Below are positions 35,010 through 44,243 of a DNA stretch of 64,000 nt, in pieces. Where the stretch lies: contig JADGPK010000008.1 in the NCBI GenBank assembly GCA_017882445.1, positions 17,923 through 81,922 of the forward strand, read 5' to 3'. Origin of the DNA: Solirubrobacteraceae bacterium (GTDB lineage Bacteria > Actinomycetota > Thermoleophilia > Solirubrobacterales > Solirubrobacteraceae). Both the position numbers and the translations under genes were made by a program. The notes below the pieces were generated by a model. It ran no database searches. It was not told the DNA's origin and worked only from the letters and a program-made list of their open reading frames with translations. Positions within the stretch are counted from its first letter, which is position 1. Every line of letters starts with the position of its first letter.

Positions 35010-36299
35010 ATGCAGCATGAAACTTTCGCCGACCTCGGCGTGTCCGAGGTCGTCGTGAATGAGCTCGCCAAGGCCGGGGTCACGACGCCGTTCGCAGTTC
35101 AGAACATGGTCGTCCCCGATGTCCTCGCGGGACATGACGTGCTCGCGCAGTCGCCGACAGGCTCGGGCAAGACGCTCGCCTTCGGCGTGCCGCTCGTCGA
35201 GCTCCTGAAGGACTCCGACGCCCGCCCTTCGGCGCTGATCCTCGCTCCCACCAGGGAGCTCGCGATCCAGATCGTCGACGATCTGCGCCCCATCGCGCAT
35301 GCCCGCGCGCTGTCCATCGCCGCCGTTTACGGTGGCGCCGGCATCATCAAGCAGGCGCGTCTCGCCGGGCGCGCGCACATCCTCGTCGCTACGCCGGGCC
35401 GCCTGCTCGACCTGATCAACCGCAGGGACGTGTCGCTCGCCCGCATCCGCATCCTCGTGCTCGACGAGGCCGACAGGATGCTGGACATGGGCTTCCGGCC
35501 GGTGGTCGACAGGATCGTGAAGATGACTCAGGCCAAGCGCCAGACGCTCCTGTTCTCGGCCACGTTGGAGGGCGAGGTGGGACGGATCGCCAAGGCCTAC
35601 ACCACCACTCCGCGCCGCCACGAGCATTCCCACCCGGTCGAGCGCAAGGCCGACGTGGCCCACCGCTTCGTCATGGTCACCCACGAGGGCAAGGTGGAGC
35701 GCCTGGTTTCAGAACTGGGCAAGCCCGAGCGCGGGTTGACGCTCGTGTTCGTGCGCACCAAGCGCGGGGCGGACAGGCTCGTCAAGCGCCTCGCCTCCAG
35801 CAGCGTGCAGGCCGTCGCGATGCACGGCGACAAGTCCCAGGGGCAGCGCCAGCGCGCCCTGGCCAACTTCGAGGCCGGAGTCGTAGACACGCTCGTCGCC
35901 ACCGACGTCGCCGCTCGCGGGATCGACGTGGCGGGGATCACGCACGTCATCAACTACGACATTCCCGCCAGTCGCGAGGACTATGTGCACCGCATCGGGC
36001 GGACCGCCCGCGCGGGAGCCAGCGGCGTGGGCGTGACACTCGTGGCGCACGACCAGGCACGCGAACTCGCGGGCATGGTCAGCGAGCTCGGCTTGCATCA
36101 GGAGCTCGAGCTGGCCGGCATGAGCCCCGGCCGCGGTGCGCGAAACGGCGCTCCTCGCTCGAGGACAGCCTCCGACGGGAACAGCTCCAGGCACGGCGAT
36201 CGTCGACCCAGCGCAGCCAAGGGCCAGGGGGAGCGTTCGGGCGGCGCCTCGCGCAACGGGTCCTCCCGGCGCGCAAGGGCATCCGGCCGAGCCAGGTAG
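35010..36299 (+). CDS. DEAD-box ATP-dependent RNA helicase
   Basis: This 429-residue helicase unwinds structured RNA. It has the Q motif (FAVQNMVVPDV), Walker A (SPTGSGKT), PTRELA, the Walker B DEAD box (VLDEADRMLDMGF), SAT, and the C-terminal motifs VATDVAARGIDV and HRIGRTARAG. The last 60 residues are a Ser/Arg/Gly-rich disordered tail (RNGAPRSRTASDGNSSRHGD and more), usual for RhlE/CshA-type enzymes that bind RNA non-specifically. A long structured leader precedes it, suggesting temperature- or structure-dependent control. Confidence 0.93.
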   Translation: MQHETFADLGVSEVVVNELAKAGVTTPFAVQNMVVPDVLAGHDVLAQSPTGSGKTLAFGVPLVELLKDSDARPSALILAPTRELAIQIVDDLRPIAHARALSIAAVYGGAGIIKQARLAGRAHILVATPGRLLDLINRRDVSLARIRILVLDEADRMLDMGFRPVVDRIVKMTQAKRQTLLFSATLEGEVGRIAKAYTTTPRRHEHSHPVERKADVAHRFVMVTHEGKVERLVSELGKPERGLTLVFVRTKRGADRLVKRLASSSVQAVAMHGDKSQGQRQRALANFEAGVVDTLVATDVAARGIDVAGITHVINYDIPASREDYVHRIGRTARAGASGVGVTLVAHDQARELAGMVSELGLHQELELAGMSPGRGARNGAPRSRTASDGNSSRHGDRRPSAAKGQGERSGGASRNGSSRRARASGRAR

Positions 36300-36358
36300 C
36301 GAGCGTGGTAGCGAGCGGGGTAGGTCTCGTGGGCAGTCATCTCGCCGACGCTGTCAGC

Positions 36359-36364
36359 TAACGT
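36359..36364 (+). promoter_or_regulatory. -10 box implying leaderless transcript
   Basis: TAACGT ends seven bases before the ATG at 36372, with no Shine-Dalgarno between. Just upstream, GGTAGCGAGCG occurs twice (36295-36305 and 36307-36317) with a 12-bp period across the helicase stop. Confidence 0.45.
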
Positions 36365-36371
36365 CGCGCGC

Positions 36372-37226
36372 ATGAGCAAGGCGTATTCGCCTGATCGCGA
36401 CGCGGGGGCCGATGCCGGCGGCGAGGTGACGCAGGCCCGGTCTGAGGCCGACCTGCTGATGAGCCACGACGTGCTGTGCGTGCGTGCGCCCAACCCGGGG
36501 CCGTTGACGCTGTCTGGCACCAACACCTGGGTGGTCGGCCGCCGGCCGGCCTGGGTGGTGGATCCCGGGCCGCTGCTGGAGGTGCATCTGGACAGCCTGT
36601 CCGCCGCGATCGACGAGCGCGGCGGCCTGGGTGGAGTGGCGCTCACGCACGATCATCACGATCACTGCGAAGCCGCCCGTTCTCTGCTCGACCGTTATCC
36701 AGCGCCGCTCGCCGCCGGACGTGGCGCGGTCGACGTGCTGCTCGGCGAGAACATGCGCTTCGGGCCATTCCAGGCCGTCGCCACGCCCGGGCACGCGGTG
36801 GACCACTTCGCGTTCGTGGCCGCCGGAGCGTGTTTCACCGGCGACGCGGTGCTCGGCGTCGGCAGCGTGTTCATCAGCCCCTACCCCGGCGCCATGTCCG
36901 GATACCTGCAGGCGCTCACCCGCCTGCGCCTGCGGGATGACTTCAGCGTGCTGTGTCCCGGACACGGTCCGCCGGTCCGCGATGCGCGCAGGAAGCTCGC
37001 GGAGTATGTCGCCCATCGCATCGACCGCGAGAACCGCCTGATCGCGGCGCTGGGCGAAGGCCGGCGCACCACCGCAGAGCTGCTCGACGCCGTCTGGTCC
37101 GACGCGCCCGAGCTGTTGCGCCCGCTCGCCACGGTGACGCTCGCGGCCCACCTCGACAAGCTCGAGGAAGAGCAGATCCTGCCCGCCGGCGTCGAGCGCC
37201 CGAAGTTCGAGGGGACCGAGTGGTGA
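36372..37226 (+). CDS. MBL-fold metallo-hydrolase
   Basis: The 284-residue product has the zinc-binding motif HDHHDH at residues 93-98 within LTHDHHDHCE, a further metal ligand in ATPGHAVDHFAF, and FTGDAVLG with the bridging Asp. PNPGPLTLSGTNTWVVG near the N terminus and a C-terminal helical domain (residues 205-284, VAHRIDRENRLIAAL) are typical of the LACTB2/beta-lactamase-like 2 group, some of which are RNases or thioesterases. It is coupled to the following glycosidase by a GTGA overlap. Substrate unknown. Confidence 0.85.
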   Translation: MSKAYSPDRDAGADAGGEVTQARSEADLLMSHDVLCVRAPNPGPLTLSGTNTWVVGRRPAWVVDPGPLLEVHLDSLSAAIDERGGLGGVALTHDHHDHCEAARSLLDRYPAPLAAGRGAVDVLLGENMRFGPFQAVATPGHAVDHFAFVAAGACFTGDAVLGVGSVFISPYPGAMSGYLQALTRLRLRDDFSVLCPGHGPPVRDARRKLAEYVAHRIDRENRLIAALGEGRRTTAELLDAVWSDAPELLRPLATVTLAAHLDKLEEEQILPAGVERPKFEGTEW

Positions 37227-39157
37227 AGCCGCCTGCCTCCGCAGCGGCCTCGAAGGCGGGCGCCGACGGCTCGGCGCCGGCCACCGTGCGCCCATCGGCC
37301 ACGACGCTCGACTCTCCATTCCCGCCGATCGGCGACTACGGCTTCCTGTCGGACTGCCACACCGGCGCGCTGGTCGCCTCCGACGGGTCGATCGAGTGGA
37401 TGTGCCTGCCGTACTTCGACTCGCCGTCGGTGTTCGGCGCGCTGCTGGATCGCGGCGCCGGGACCTGGCGGGTGGGCCCGTACGGGGTGTATGTGCCGGT
37501 CGGCCGGCGCTACATCCCGGGCACCAACGTGATCGAGACCACCTGGATGACCCCTCAGGGGTGGTTGCGCGTGGTGGACGCCCTGACGATCGGTCCGTGG
37601 CACGAGCACGAGCAGGGCTCGACTCACACGCGCCCGCCGACGGACTACGACGCCGATCACCTGCTGGTGCGCATGATCGAATGCATCCAGGGTGAGGTCC
37701 AGGTTGAGATCGTGTGCGAGCCGATGCTCGACTACGGTGCGACGCCCGCGCGTTGGAGCGTCGTACAGAACGACGAGGACGGGGCCTGCATGCTCGACGC
37801 GACCGACGGCACGACCGCCTTCAGGCTGTTCAGCGACGTCCGCGTGGGCATCGAGGGCAACCGCGCTCACGGCCGCCACACGATGAGCGAGGGTGAGCAG
37901 CGCTTCTGCGCGCTGTCCTGGACCGAGGGGCTGGGCGGCCCGCACACCGTCGAGCAGGCCGAAGGGCACATTCAGCGGACCAGTCACTTCTGGCGCACGT
38001 GGCTCGATGAAGGCACCTATCCCGACCATCCCTGGCGCTCCCGTCTGCAGCGCTCGGCGCTCGTGCTGAAGGGCCTGACGTTCATGCCCACCGGCGCGCT
38101 CGTCGCCGCGCCGACGACCTCGCTGCCGGAGACGCCCGGCGGCGAACGCAACTGGGACTACCGCTTCTGCTGGATGCGCGACGCCGCCTTCACGCTGTGG
38201 GGGCTCCACGCGCTCGGCCTGAACTGGGAGGCGGACGATTTCGTTCAGTACCTCGCCGACATGGAGCGCAACGAGGATGGCTCGCTCCAGATCATGTACG
38301 GGATCAAAGGTGAGAAGGAGCTGGTGGAGTCGACGCTCGACCATCTCAAGGGCTACGAAGGTGCACTTCCGGTCAGGATCGGCAACGGCGCATACAACCA
38401 GCGCCAGAACGACGTGTTCGGGGCGGTGCTCGACTCCGTCTACCTGCACTCCAAGAAGCGCGACCACATACCTGAGCGCCTGTGGCCACTGCTGGCCGAC
38501 CAGGTTCGGTGCGCCGCCGAGGCCTGGAAGGAGCCCGACCAGGGGATCTGGGAGGCGCGCGGCGAGCCTCGCCACTACGTCTCATCCAAGCTGATGTGCT
38601 GGGTGGCGATGGATCGCGGCGCTCGGCTGGCCGAACGCCGCGGACTGAAGGAGAACGCCGAGGAGTGGCAGGCGATCGCCGACGAGATCCACAAGGACAT
38701 CCTCGACCGCGGCGTCGATGAGCGCGGCGTCTTTCGCCAGCACTACGACACGGACGCGCTCGACGCCTCCAGCCTGCTGGTGGGGCTCCTGCGCTTCCTC
38801 GGCCCCGAGGACGAGCGCGTGCGCGCGACCGTGAAGGCGATCCGCGAGGAGCTGACGGTGGGCGGGCTGGTCCTGCGCTATCGCACCGATGCCACAGATG
38901 ACGGCCTGCACGGCGAGGAGGGCACGTTCTTGATCTGCTCCTTCTGGCTCGTCTCGGCGCTGTCAGAGATAGGCGAGCAGCGCGAGGCCGAGCACCTGTG
39001 CGAGCGCCTGCTCTCCTACTCCTCCCCGCTGGACCTCTACGCCGAGGAGCTGGAGGCGTCCTCCGGCCGCCACCTCGGCAACTACCCCCAGGCGTTCACG
39101 CACCTCGCGCTGATCAACGCGGTCACGCACGTGATCGACGCCCAGCAGCAGATCTGA
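37223..39157 (+). CDS. GH15 glucoamylase/trehalase-type glycosidase
   Basis: This 644-residue cytosolic protein starts at GTG overlapping the upstream stop. Residues 35-260 form the beta-sandwich N domain ([28 protein letters not shown]), and residues 285-640 the (alpha/alpha)6 catalytic domain. The typical [19 protein letters not shown] block is near residue 313-331. Acidic catalytic candidates are in [19 protein letters not shown] and [12 protein letters not shown]. Family members hydrolyse starch-type glucans, isomaltose or trehalose; in actinobacteria this subgroup is often alpha,alpha-trehalase. It ends 19 bases before the convergent NUDIX gene. Confidence 0.88.
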   Translation: MKPPASAAASKAGADGSAPATVRPSATTLDSPFPPIGDYGFLSDCHTGALVASDGSIEWMCLPYFDSPSVFGALLDRGAGTWRVGPYGVYVPVGRRYIPGTNVIETTWMTPQGWLRVVDALTIGPWHEHEQGSTHTRPPTDYDADHLLVRMIECIQGEVQVEIVCEPMLDYGATPARWSVVQNDEDGACMLDATDGTTAFRLFSDVRVGIEGNRAHGRHTMSEGEQRFCALSWTEGLGGPHTVEQAEGHIQRTSHFWRTWLDEGTYPDHPWRSRLQRSALVLKGLTFMPTGALVAAPTTSLPETPGGERNWDYRFCWMRDAAFTLWGLHALGLNWEADDFVQYLADMERNEDGSLQIMYGIKGEKELVESTLDHLKGYEGALPVRIGNGAYNQRQNDVFGAVLDSVYLHSKKRDHIPERLWPLLADQVRCAAEAWKEPDQGIWEARGEPRHYVSSKLMCWVAMDRGARLAERRGLKENAEEWQAIADEIHKDILDRGVDERGVFRQHYDTDALDASSLLVGLLRFLGPEDERVRATVKAIREELTVGGLVLRYRTDATDDGLHGEEGTFLICSFWLVSALSEIGEQREAEHLCERLLSYSSPLDLYAEELEASSGRHLGNYPQAFTHLALINAVTHVIDAQQQI

Positions 39158-39164
39158 CGGCGGC

Positions 39165-39178
39165 GAGCGGCGCCGCTC
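39165..39178. terminator. GC palindrome between convergent genes
   Basis: GAGCGGC followed directly by GCCGCTC forms a perfect 14-bp palindrome covering the space between the glycosidase stop (39155-39157) and the NUDIX stop (complement of 39177-39179). Likely a shared terminator stem. Confidence 0.45.
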
Positions 39179-39812
39179 AGTAGCCGGGCTCGCCGGGCAG
39201 CACGATGCGGGCGACCTCGCCTTCGAGAACCACCTTCGGCTCGATCGGCTGCACCTCGCGTCCGCGCGAGTGATCCAGGAGGTCTCCCACGGACGCGAAG
39301 TCGCCCAGCTGCTCCAGGTGCTTGATCGTCGGGAAGACGAGCACGATCTCCCCGGCGCGGTGGGCCTCGAGCGCGGAGGCGGGGGTGAACCAGCCGAGAT
39401 CAACACACTCCTCGCCGTCGATCCGCGGCTCCTGTCCCTCGGGCAGCTGCGCGAGGAAGAAGTGGGTGTCAAAGCGGATCTGCACCTCCGCGGGCGTTAT
39501 CCAGCGCGAGAACTTCACGAGCGCGCCCGGGTCCCCGAGGGTGATCGCCGCCTCCTCGCTCAGCTCGCGGATGGCCGCTGCGCGATGGGCCTCGTCCCCG
39601 TCGCCCTCCGCTGCGTCCACAGCGCCGCCGGGGAACACCCACACGCCTCCCATGAAGCGCGCCTGCGGAGTGCGCCTGACCAGCAGCACCTCGAGCGCAT
39701 CCGCACCGCCTCTGAGCAGGATCACGCTCGCGGCCTGACGGGGCCGAGCCGGTGGGCCGGGGTTGTAGGCCTCTCCCGGCCCGGGACGCTCGCTCTCCTG
39801 CCGTGCCCGCAT
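39177..39812 (-). CDS. NUDIX hydrolase
   Basis: This 211-residue protein has a NUDIX box in [29 protein letters not shown]; the core REL-EE residues that bind Mg are intact while the segment before them is about six residues longer than the consensus. Upstream, [11 protein letters not shown] precedes the box. The C-terminal part ([20 protein letters not shown]) matches actinobacterial NUDT7/NUDT19-like proteins that may cleave CoA or nucleoside diphosphate derivatives. It is divergent from rubredoxin, and the two promoters share a dyad at 39822-39835. Confidence 0.87.
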   Translation of the reverse strand: MRARQESERPGPGEAYNPGPPARPRQAASVILLRGGADALEVLLVRRTPQARFMGGVWVFPGGAVDAAEGDGDEAHRAAAIRELSEEAAITLGDPGALVKFSRWITPAEVQIRFDTHFFLAQLPEGQEPRIDGEECVDLGWFTPASALEAHRAGEIVLVFPTIKHLEQLGDFASVGDLLDHSRGREVQPIEPKVVLEGEVARIVLPGEPGY

Positions 39813-39821
39813 CGGCTGACC

Positions 39822-39838
39822 CTACCGGTCGGTAGTCT
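39822..39838. promoter_or_regulatory. Operator-like dyad overlapping the rubredoxin -10 box
   Basis: CTACCG-GT-CGGTAG (39822-39835) is a perfect 6-bp-arm inverted repeat, resembling TetR-type operators built on ACCGxxCGGT. The -10 box TAGTCT (39833-39838) begins inside its right arm and ends seven bases before the rubredoxin ATG, indicating a leaderless transcript that a bound repressor would block. No regulator gene is adjacent. Confidence 0.5.
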
Positions 39839-39845
39839 TTCGCGC

Positions 39846-40031
39846 ATGAGCACCACCACAGAGACCCTCCAGCGCTGGATCTGCGAATCCTGCGGCTACA
39901 TCTATGACCCCGAGGAGGGTGACCCGGACGGAGGGATTCCCGCGGGTACTCCGTTCGGCGAGGTCCCAGACACCTGGTTCTGCCCGGTGTGCGGGGCGCG
40001 CAAGCGCGATTTCGTCCTCTACGAGGACTAG
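39846..40031 (+). CDS. Rubredoxin
   Basis: This 61-residue one-iron electron carrier has both CxxCG knuckles, [15 protein letters not shown] and [11 protein letters not shown], and the usual Tyr/Phe/Trp core (PDTWFCP). A six-residue polar N terminus (MSTTTE) precedes the domain. Its partner is not visible; rubredoxins of this group serve alkane hydroxylases or oxygen detoxification. Its TAG stop is directly followed, in the same reading frame, by the codons of BioA, and its last codons contain the GAGGA that probably serves as ribosome-binding site for bioA. Confidence 0.95.
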   Translation: MSTTTETLQRWICESCGYIYDPEEGDPDGGIPAGTPFGEVPDTWFCPVCGARKRDFVLYED

Positions 40032-40037
40032 GACTTC

Positions 40038-41330
40038 CTGACCGACTGGGACCGACTGCTCGCGCTCGACTCCGAGCGCGTCTGGCACCCATATGCGGCG
40101 CTGCCCGCGGCGCTGCCCGCGCTGGCGGTGATTTCGGCCGAGGGGGTGCGCCTGCGACTCCCCGACGGGCGCGAGCTGATCGACGGCATGGCGTCGTGGT
40201 GGTGCGCCATCCACGGCTACCGACACCCCGCGCTCGATCAGGCGGTCACGAGCCAGCTCGGCCGCATGGCGCACGTGATGTTCGGCGGCCTGACCAACGA
40301 GCCGGCCGTGCGCCTCTCAGAGCGCCTCACCGATATCGCTCCCCAGGGCCTCGAGCGGGTCTTCCTCGCCGACTCGGGCTCCGTGGCGGTCGAGGTGGCG
40401 ATCAAGATGTGCCTGCAGTTCCAGCGCGCGCGCGGTCGCGGCGGGCGCACCAGGATGCTCACCGTCAGGGGCGGCTACCACGGCGACACGGCGGGCGCGA
40501 TGGCCGTCTGCGACCCCGTCAGCGGGATGCACAGCCTGTTCGCTGGCGTGCTGGCGGAGCACGTCTTCGCCGAGCGACCGCCCGACGGGTTCCATTCGGG
40601 GCTAAACGACGCCTGGGCACGGCAGGTCAGCGAGCTGGCGGGGAAGCACTCCGAAGAGCTGGCAGCCGTGATCGTCGAGCCCGTCGTGCAGGGCGCCGGC
40701 GGCATGCGCTTTTACTCGCCGGAGTGCGTCGCGCACCTACGGGCGGTGTGCGACGAGCACGACATGCTGCTGGTGCTCGACGAGATAGCCACCGGCTTCG
40801 GCCGCACGGGCGCTATGTTCGCGTGCGAACACGCGGGCGTCGCCCCCGACGTGATGTGCGTAGGCAAGGCGCTCACCGGTGGATACATGACGCTCGCGGC
40901 CACCCTTTGCACGGCGGCCGTCGCCGACGGGGTGTCCTCGGGCGAGGGCGGCGGCCTGATGCACGGGCCGACCTTCATGGGCAACCCGCTGGCATGCGCC
41001 GTGGCGCTCGCCTCGCTCGAGCTGCTCGCCGACGGAGGCTGGCGAGAGCGCGTCGCCGCGATCGAACACGGGCTGCGCGCTGGGCTCGAGCCGGCACGCG
41101 GGCTGCCGGGCGTCAAGGACGTGCGCGTGCTGGGAGCCATCGGCGTGGTGCAGCTCGACCACGACGTGGACATCGCATCCGCCACCGCTCAAGCGGTTGG
41201 CCAGGGGGTATGGCTGCGTCCATTTCGGGATCTGATCTACGCGATGCCGCCCTATGTCATCGACGAGGAGGACCTCGCGAAGGTCACGACCGCGATGGTC
41301 GAGGCGGCGCGGCGCGGGCCGGGAGCCTGA
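40038..41330 (+). CDS. bioA: Adenosylmethionine-8-amino-7-oxononanoate aminotransferase, CTG start
   Basis: BioA converts 7-keto-8-aminopelargonate to diaminopelargonate using SAM as amino donor. The conserved N-terminal block [14 protein letters not shown] lies upstream of the first ATG or GTG (GTG at 40128), so the true start must be earlier. The only plausible initiator after the in-frame TAG of rubredoxin is CTG at 40038, ten bases after GAGGA (40023-40027); it gives 430 residues, almost exactly the family length. [24 protein letters not shown] and the PLP Lys in [12 protein letters not shown] are present. Translational readthrough of the TAG would instead give a rubredoxin-BioA fusion. 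Confidence 0.85.
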   Translation: MTDWDRLLALDSERVWHPYAALPAALPALAVISAEGVRLRLPDGRELIDGMASWWCAIHGYRHPALDQAVTSQLGRMAHVMFGGLTNEPAVRLSERLTDIAPQGLERVFLADSGSVAVEVAIKMCLQFQRARGRGGRTRMLTVRGGYHGDTAGAMAVCDPVSGMHSLFAGVLAEHVFAERPPDGFHSGLNDAWARQVSELAGKHSEELAAVIVEPVVQGAGGMRFYSPECVAHLRAVCDEHDMLLVLDEIATGFGRTGAMFACEHAGVAPDVMCVGKALTGGYMTLAATLCTAAVADGVSSGEGGGLMHGPTFMGNPLACAVALASLELLADGGWRERVAAIEHGLRAGLEPARGLPGVKDVRVLGAIGVVQLDHDVDIASATAQAVGQGVWLRPFRDLIYAMPPYVIDEEDLAKVTTAMVEAARRGPGA

Positions 41331-41381
41331 GAGGCACGCGGCGTCTGTGGCGCCGGCGGCGACGCGCCGGGTGCCTCTCAG
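41327..41381. terminator. Long bidirectional hairpin with both stop codons in its arms
   Basis: CTGAGAGGCAC (41327-41337) and GTGCCTCTCAG (41371-41381) are perfect 11-bp inverted arms, with further partial pairing inside (GGCGTC against GACGC). The TGA of bioA (41328-41330) and the TGA of the convergent secreted-protein gene (complement of 41378-41380) both lie in the arms. Confidence 0.7.
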
Positions 41382-44149
41382 CCTTTGCGGCCGTGAGTCT
41401 TGGCCGCGCGGATGGTGACGACGGTCTGCGTGGTGTGGGTGGCGCCCGCGGGGTCGTGCGCGACGATGGTCGCTCGTGCGCGCAGCATGTGCGTGCGTGC
41501 AAGCAGCTTGCGCGCAGTGGCCGACAGATGCAGCGTGACCGTCGTGGAGTGTCCCGCGGCGACCGTGAAGGAGCCGCTTGAGAGCGCCAGGATCGCCTTT
41601 CGCCTGCTGGACTGGTGACCGGTTGCGCCTGCGCTGACGGCGGTCAGCGTCCGCAGCGTGAGGGTGCCTGTGCAGGTGCTCTCCGCGGCGGGGCAGCTCA
41701 CCTTCACGCCCACCACGCCGGACGCGCTCGCCGTCAGCGATGTGCCCACGAGCTCGACGTCCGGGACCGGCGCTGTCTTGTGTTCCTGGGAGGACAGCAC
41801 CGCTTGGCCGGGCGGGGTTTCCTGCTGGGCGGGAGCCGGCGACGCGGGCGTCGGGACCGCTTGCGTGGTGAGCGTTTGGTCTGACCCGTAGCTCGTTCCA
41901 CCTGTGTTCTTGGCCTTGATCCTGTAGTGGTAGGCGGTGTTGGGGCTCAGGCTTCCCAGCGTCGCGGACACGGCGATCCCCGGCAGGGAGGAGCAGGACA
42001 CGCTGGCGCCATAGGATGTGGAGGTTCCGTATTCAAACGTGCATTCGGTGACTTTCCCACCTTCTGGGTTCACGGTGGCTTCGAGAGTCGCCGAGGTCTG
42101 CCCGACAGACGAGGCGGACCCCGTGACTACCGTTGGCGGGTTCGGCAGCGTGGTGAGCGTTTGGTCTGACCCTTCGCGCGTACCTTCGGTGTTTGTGGCA
42201 ACGATGCGGAAGTGGTAGGTGGTGTTCGGGCTCAGGCCCGTGACCGGCGCGGAGACTTCGACGGGGTTTTTGTCCGATCCAGGGAGCGAGCCACATGGCA
42301 CGCTGGAGCCGTAGGACGTCGTCGTGCCGTACACGAAGTGGCATTCGCTGACTTCCACGCTGTTGGGGTTCACGGTCGCTTTCAAACTCGCCGAGGTCTG
42401 CGTGACCGCCGAGGCCGCTTCGGTGGCGACCGTCGGAGGACCGCTGACGAGCACCGTGCGCGTCGTCGTGAGCGTCGGAGTGGTGAAAGCGCCGGCGCTG
42501 AAGACGACCTGCGCGGGCGCCGCCAGATCGTCGCTGTAGATCGTCTCGGTGACCGTGTATTCGCCGGGGCTCGCGAACGCATGGGGGCGGCTCGTCGTCG
42601 TCTGGTACTGGTCGGTGGACACCGTTTCTTCGCTTCCGTCACCGAAGCTCCACCTCACCGCCAACGCGTCGGCCTGGGCCACGTGTGAGGAGAAGGTCAC
42701 GCTCGTTCCGGCCGCCACCAGTTCTCCTTCTTCGAGCAGGCCTTCGGCTTCGGCAGCGATAGCGCTCGCGCTGGCCTGTGGACATCCCGTGCCGCCCGGG
42801 CCGAGCTCGATGACTGCCTTGGTGACTTCGGTCGATGGCTGAGCGAGGAATTCGGGGGAGAGCACGAACAGCTTGCCGCCGGACCCGGCCGCCACCAGCG
42901 GGGGCGATTCGGTTCCACTGATGGGAGCGAGCACGCACTTGTCTTCTTCATTGTGTTCCAGGCTCACCGCGGCGGCCTGACCGCCCGTCCATCCGATCTC
43001 CGAGCCGGTGGATCCCGACCGCATGACCACGCCAGACTCGGGTTCGCTTACCGTTTCGTTTTCGATGTGCGCCATGCCGAAGATCACGCCTTCGGGCGAG
43101 GCCGACAGCGCACCGCCGTGCGGCATCGAAGCCCCGCTCACGACTTCTTCACCGTGAGGTTCTACAAACAGAGCTCTTGGCGCTTCTTTGGACGTGAAGT
43201 TGGCCGGCATCTGAACCAGACCGTCGTAATTGACGACGACTCGCTCAGAAGCTTTGGGGCCGAGGACGATCGGAGAGTCAGGGCGGTAGCTGACGCCGGT
43301 CACGGGGGTTTTCAGGAAGTTCGTGGCGTCGACATATCGTTCCGCGAGAGCGCCGTTGGATTTGACTGCCTGCAGGACGTAGTGGTCTTCTGTGTTTTCG
43401 ACGGTGTCGGTCGCCGCGCCCTGATGATCTTCGTGGGCCAGGATGATGATGTTGCCGGTGGCCGGATCGACCGTGATGCCGGCGGGTTCCAGGAGCGCTT
43501 TCCCCTTCGTGTCGGACTGGGCACCGAGCGCCGTGGGCCCAGCCAGCACTTCTTTGTGTTCGCCTTCCTTGCCCGCTCCCGTGAGCGTGCCCGCTGAGGG
43601 CACGGTCGAGAATGCGTACAGCGTCGAGGCGACCGGTGCGTTCGCGTCGTGCGTCAGCGATTCCTTGCGAAGATCGACGGCGAGCAGGTACACGCGTTTG
43701 AGCGCGGGATCGACCGCGATGCCCTCGATCGCTCGTTCTTCCGAGGGTTCACCCGGGGCGGTATCCGTGAACGTGGCGCTCGCAAGCAGGGTGCCCGTTT
43801 CGCTGAACTTCTGCAGGCGGAAGTGGCGCACCACTTCGGGTGTCAGGCTTTCGCCGGGTTCTTCGGGTTCGGGTTCGTCGAGCACATACACGCTGTTGTC
43901 GGTGGGATCGACGCCCAGCACGCGGGCGGGTGCGATCAGCGCACCCACACCGGTCGCGCCGGCGAAGCGGGTCAGCTCGCCGTAGCCCGTGACCGTCGTC
44001 GCTCGCGCCGTGCTCGTCAGGAGGGCGGCGAACAGGAACAGGCAGCTGCCGGCTACGAGCAGCGATGCGCGCCAGACGCTCGGCGTGCGTCGCGATCCCG
44101 CTCTCGCGCCCCGCTCGCGGTCAATCCATGACCCTCCCAGTCGATCCAT
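41378..44149 (-). CDS. Large secreted protein with PKD and Fn3-like repeats
   Basis: This 923-residue protein has a late signal/anchor segment (residues about 27-50, SLLVAGSCLFLFAALL). Residues 55-470 resemble a beta-propeller/NHL-like region (GVDPTDNSVYVLDEP, GIAVDPALKRVYLLAV, GITVDPATGNIIILA). A PKD domain follows (RWSFGDGSEE near residue 500), then two Fn3-like repeats around residues 570-665 and 670-760, each with an ATVNP...ECxFxYGTxTSYG...YHxRI pattern, then a C-terminal basic beta domain. It is likely surface-exposed. It is inserted between bioA and bioBFD and its codon use has more AT-rich codons than the bio genes. Confidence 0.8.
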   Translation of the reverse strand: MDRLGGSWIDRERGARAGSRRTPSVWRASLLVAGSCLFLFAALLTSTARATTVTGYGELTRFAGATGVGALIAPARVLGVDPTDNSVYVLDEPEPEEPGESLTPEVVRHFRLQKFSETGTLLASATFTDTAPGEPSEERAIEGIAVDPALKRVYLLAVDLRKESLTHDANAPVASTLYAFSTVPSAGTLTGAGKEGEHKEVLAGPTALGAQSDTKGKALLEPAGITVDPATGNIIILAHEDHQGAATDTVENTEDHYVLQAVKSNGALAERYVDATNFLKTPVTGVSYRPDSPIVLGPKASERVVVNYDGLVQMPANFTSKEAPRALFVEPHGEEVVSGASMPHGGALSASPEGVIFGMAHIENETVSEPESGVVMRSGSTGSEIGWTGGQAAAVSLEHNEEDKCVLAPISGTESPPLVAAGSGGKLFVLSPEFLAQPSTEVTKAVIELGPGGTGCPQASASAIAAEAEGLLEEGELVAAGTSVTFSSHVAQADALAVRWSFGDGSEETVSTDQYQTTTSRPHAFASPGEYTVTETIYSDDLAAPAQVVFSAGAFTTPTLTTTRTVLVSGPPTVATEAASAVTQTSASLKATVNPNSVEVSECHFVYGTTTSYGSSVPCGSLPGSDKNPVEVSAPVTGLSPNTTYHFRIVATNTEGTREGSDQTLTTLPNPPTVVTGSASSVGQTSATLEATVNPEGGKVTECTFEYGTSTSYGASVSCSSLPGIAVSATLGSLSPNTAYHYRIKAKNTGGTSYGSDQTLTTQAVPTPASPAPAQQETPPGQAVLSSQEHKTAPVPDVELVGTSLTASASGVVGVKVSCPAAESTCTGTLTLRTLTAVSAGATGHQSSRRKAILALSSGSFTVAAGHSTTVTLHLSATARKLLARTHMLRARATIVAHDPAGATHTTQTVVTIRAAKTHGRKG

Positions 44150-44158
44150 GAGCGCCGA

Positions 44159-44164
44159 ATTGTA
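44159..44164 (-). promoter_or_regulatory. -10 box of the secreted repeat-protein gene
   Basis: TACAAT on the minus strand (44164 to 44159) lies nine bases before the ATG at 44149, so the leader is at most a few bases. No clear -35 box is seen. Confidence 0.5.
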
Positions 44165-44243
44165 GACGGTGCGTGCCCTATCTCGTGACCGTTAGCGGGA
44201 CGGGGCGAGTCGCAGCCGCTCGGCGTGGAGCCGAGGTGCCTCT

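Noticed and set aside
40128..41330. bioA starting at GTG 40128
   Set aside because: This would delete the conserved WHPYAALPA segment and leave the protein 30 residues short; the CTG at 40038 explains the full length.
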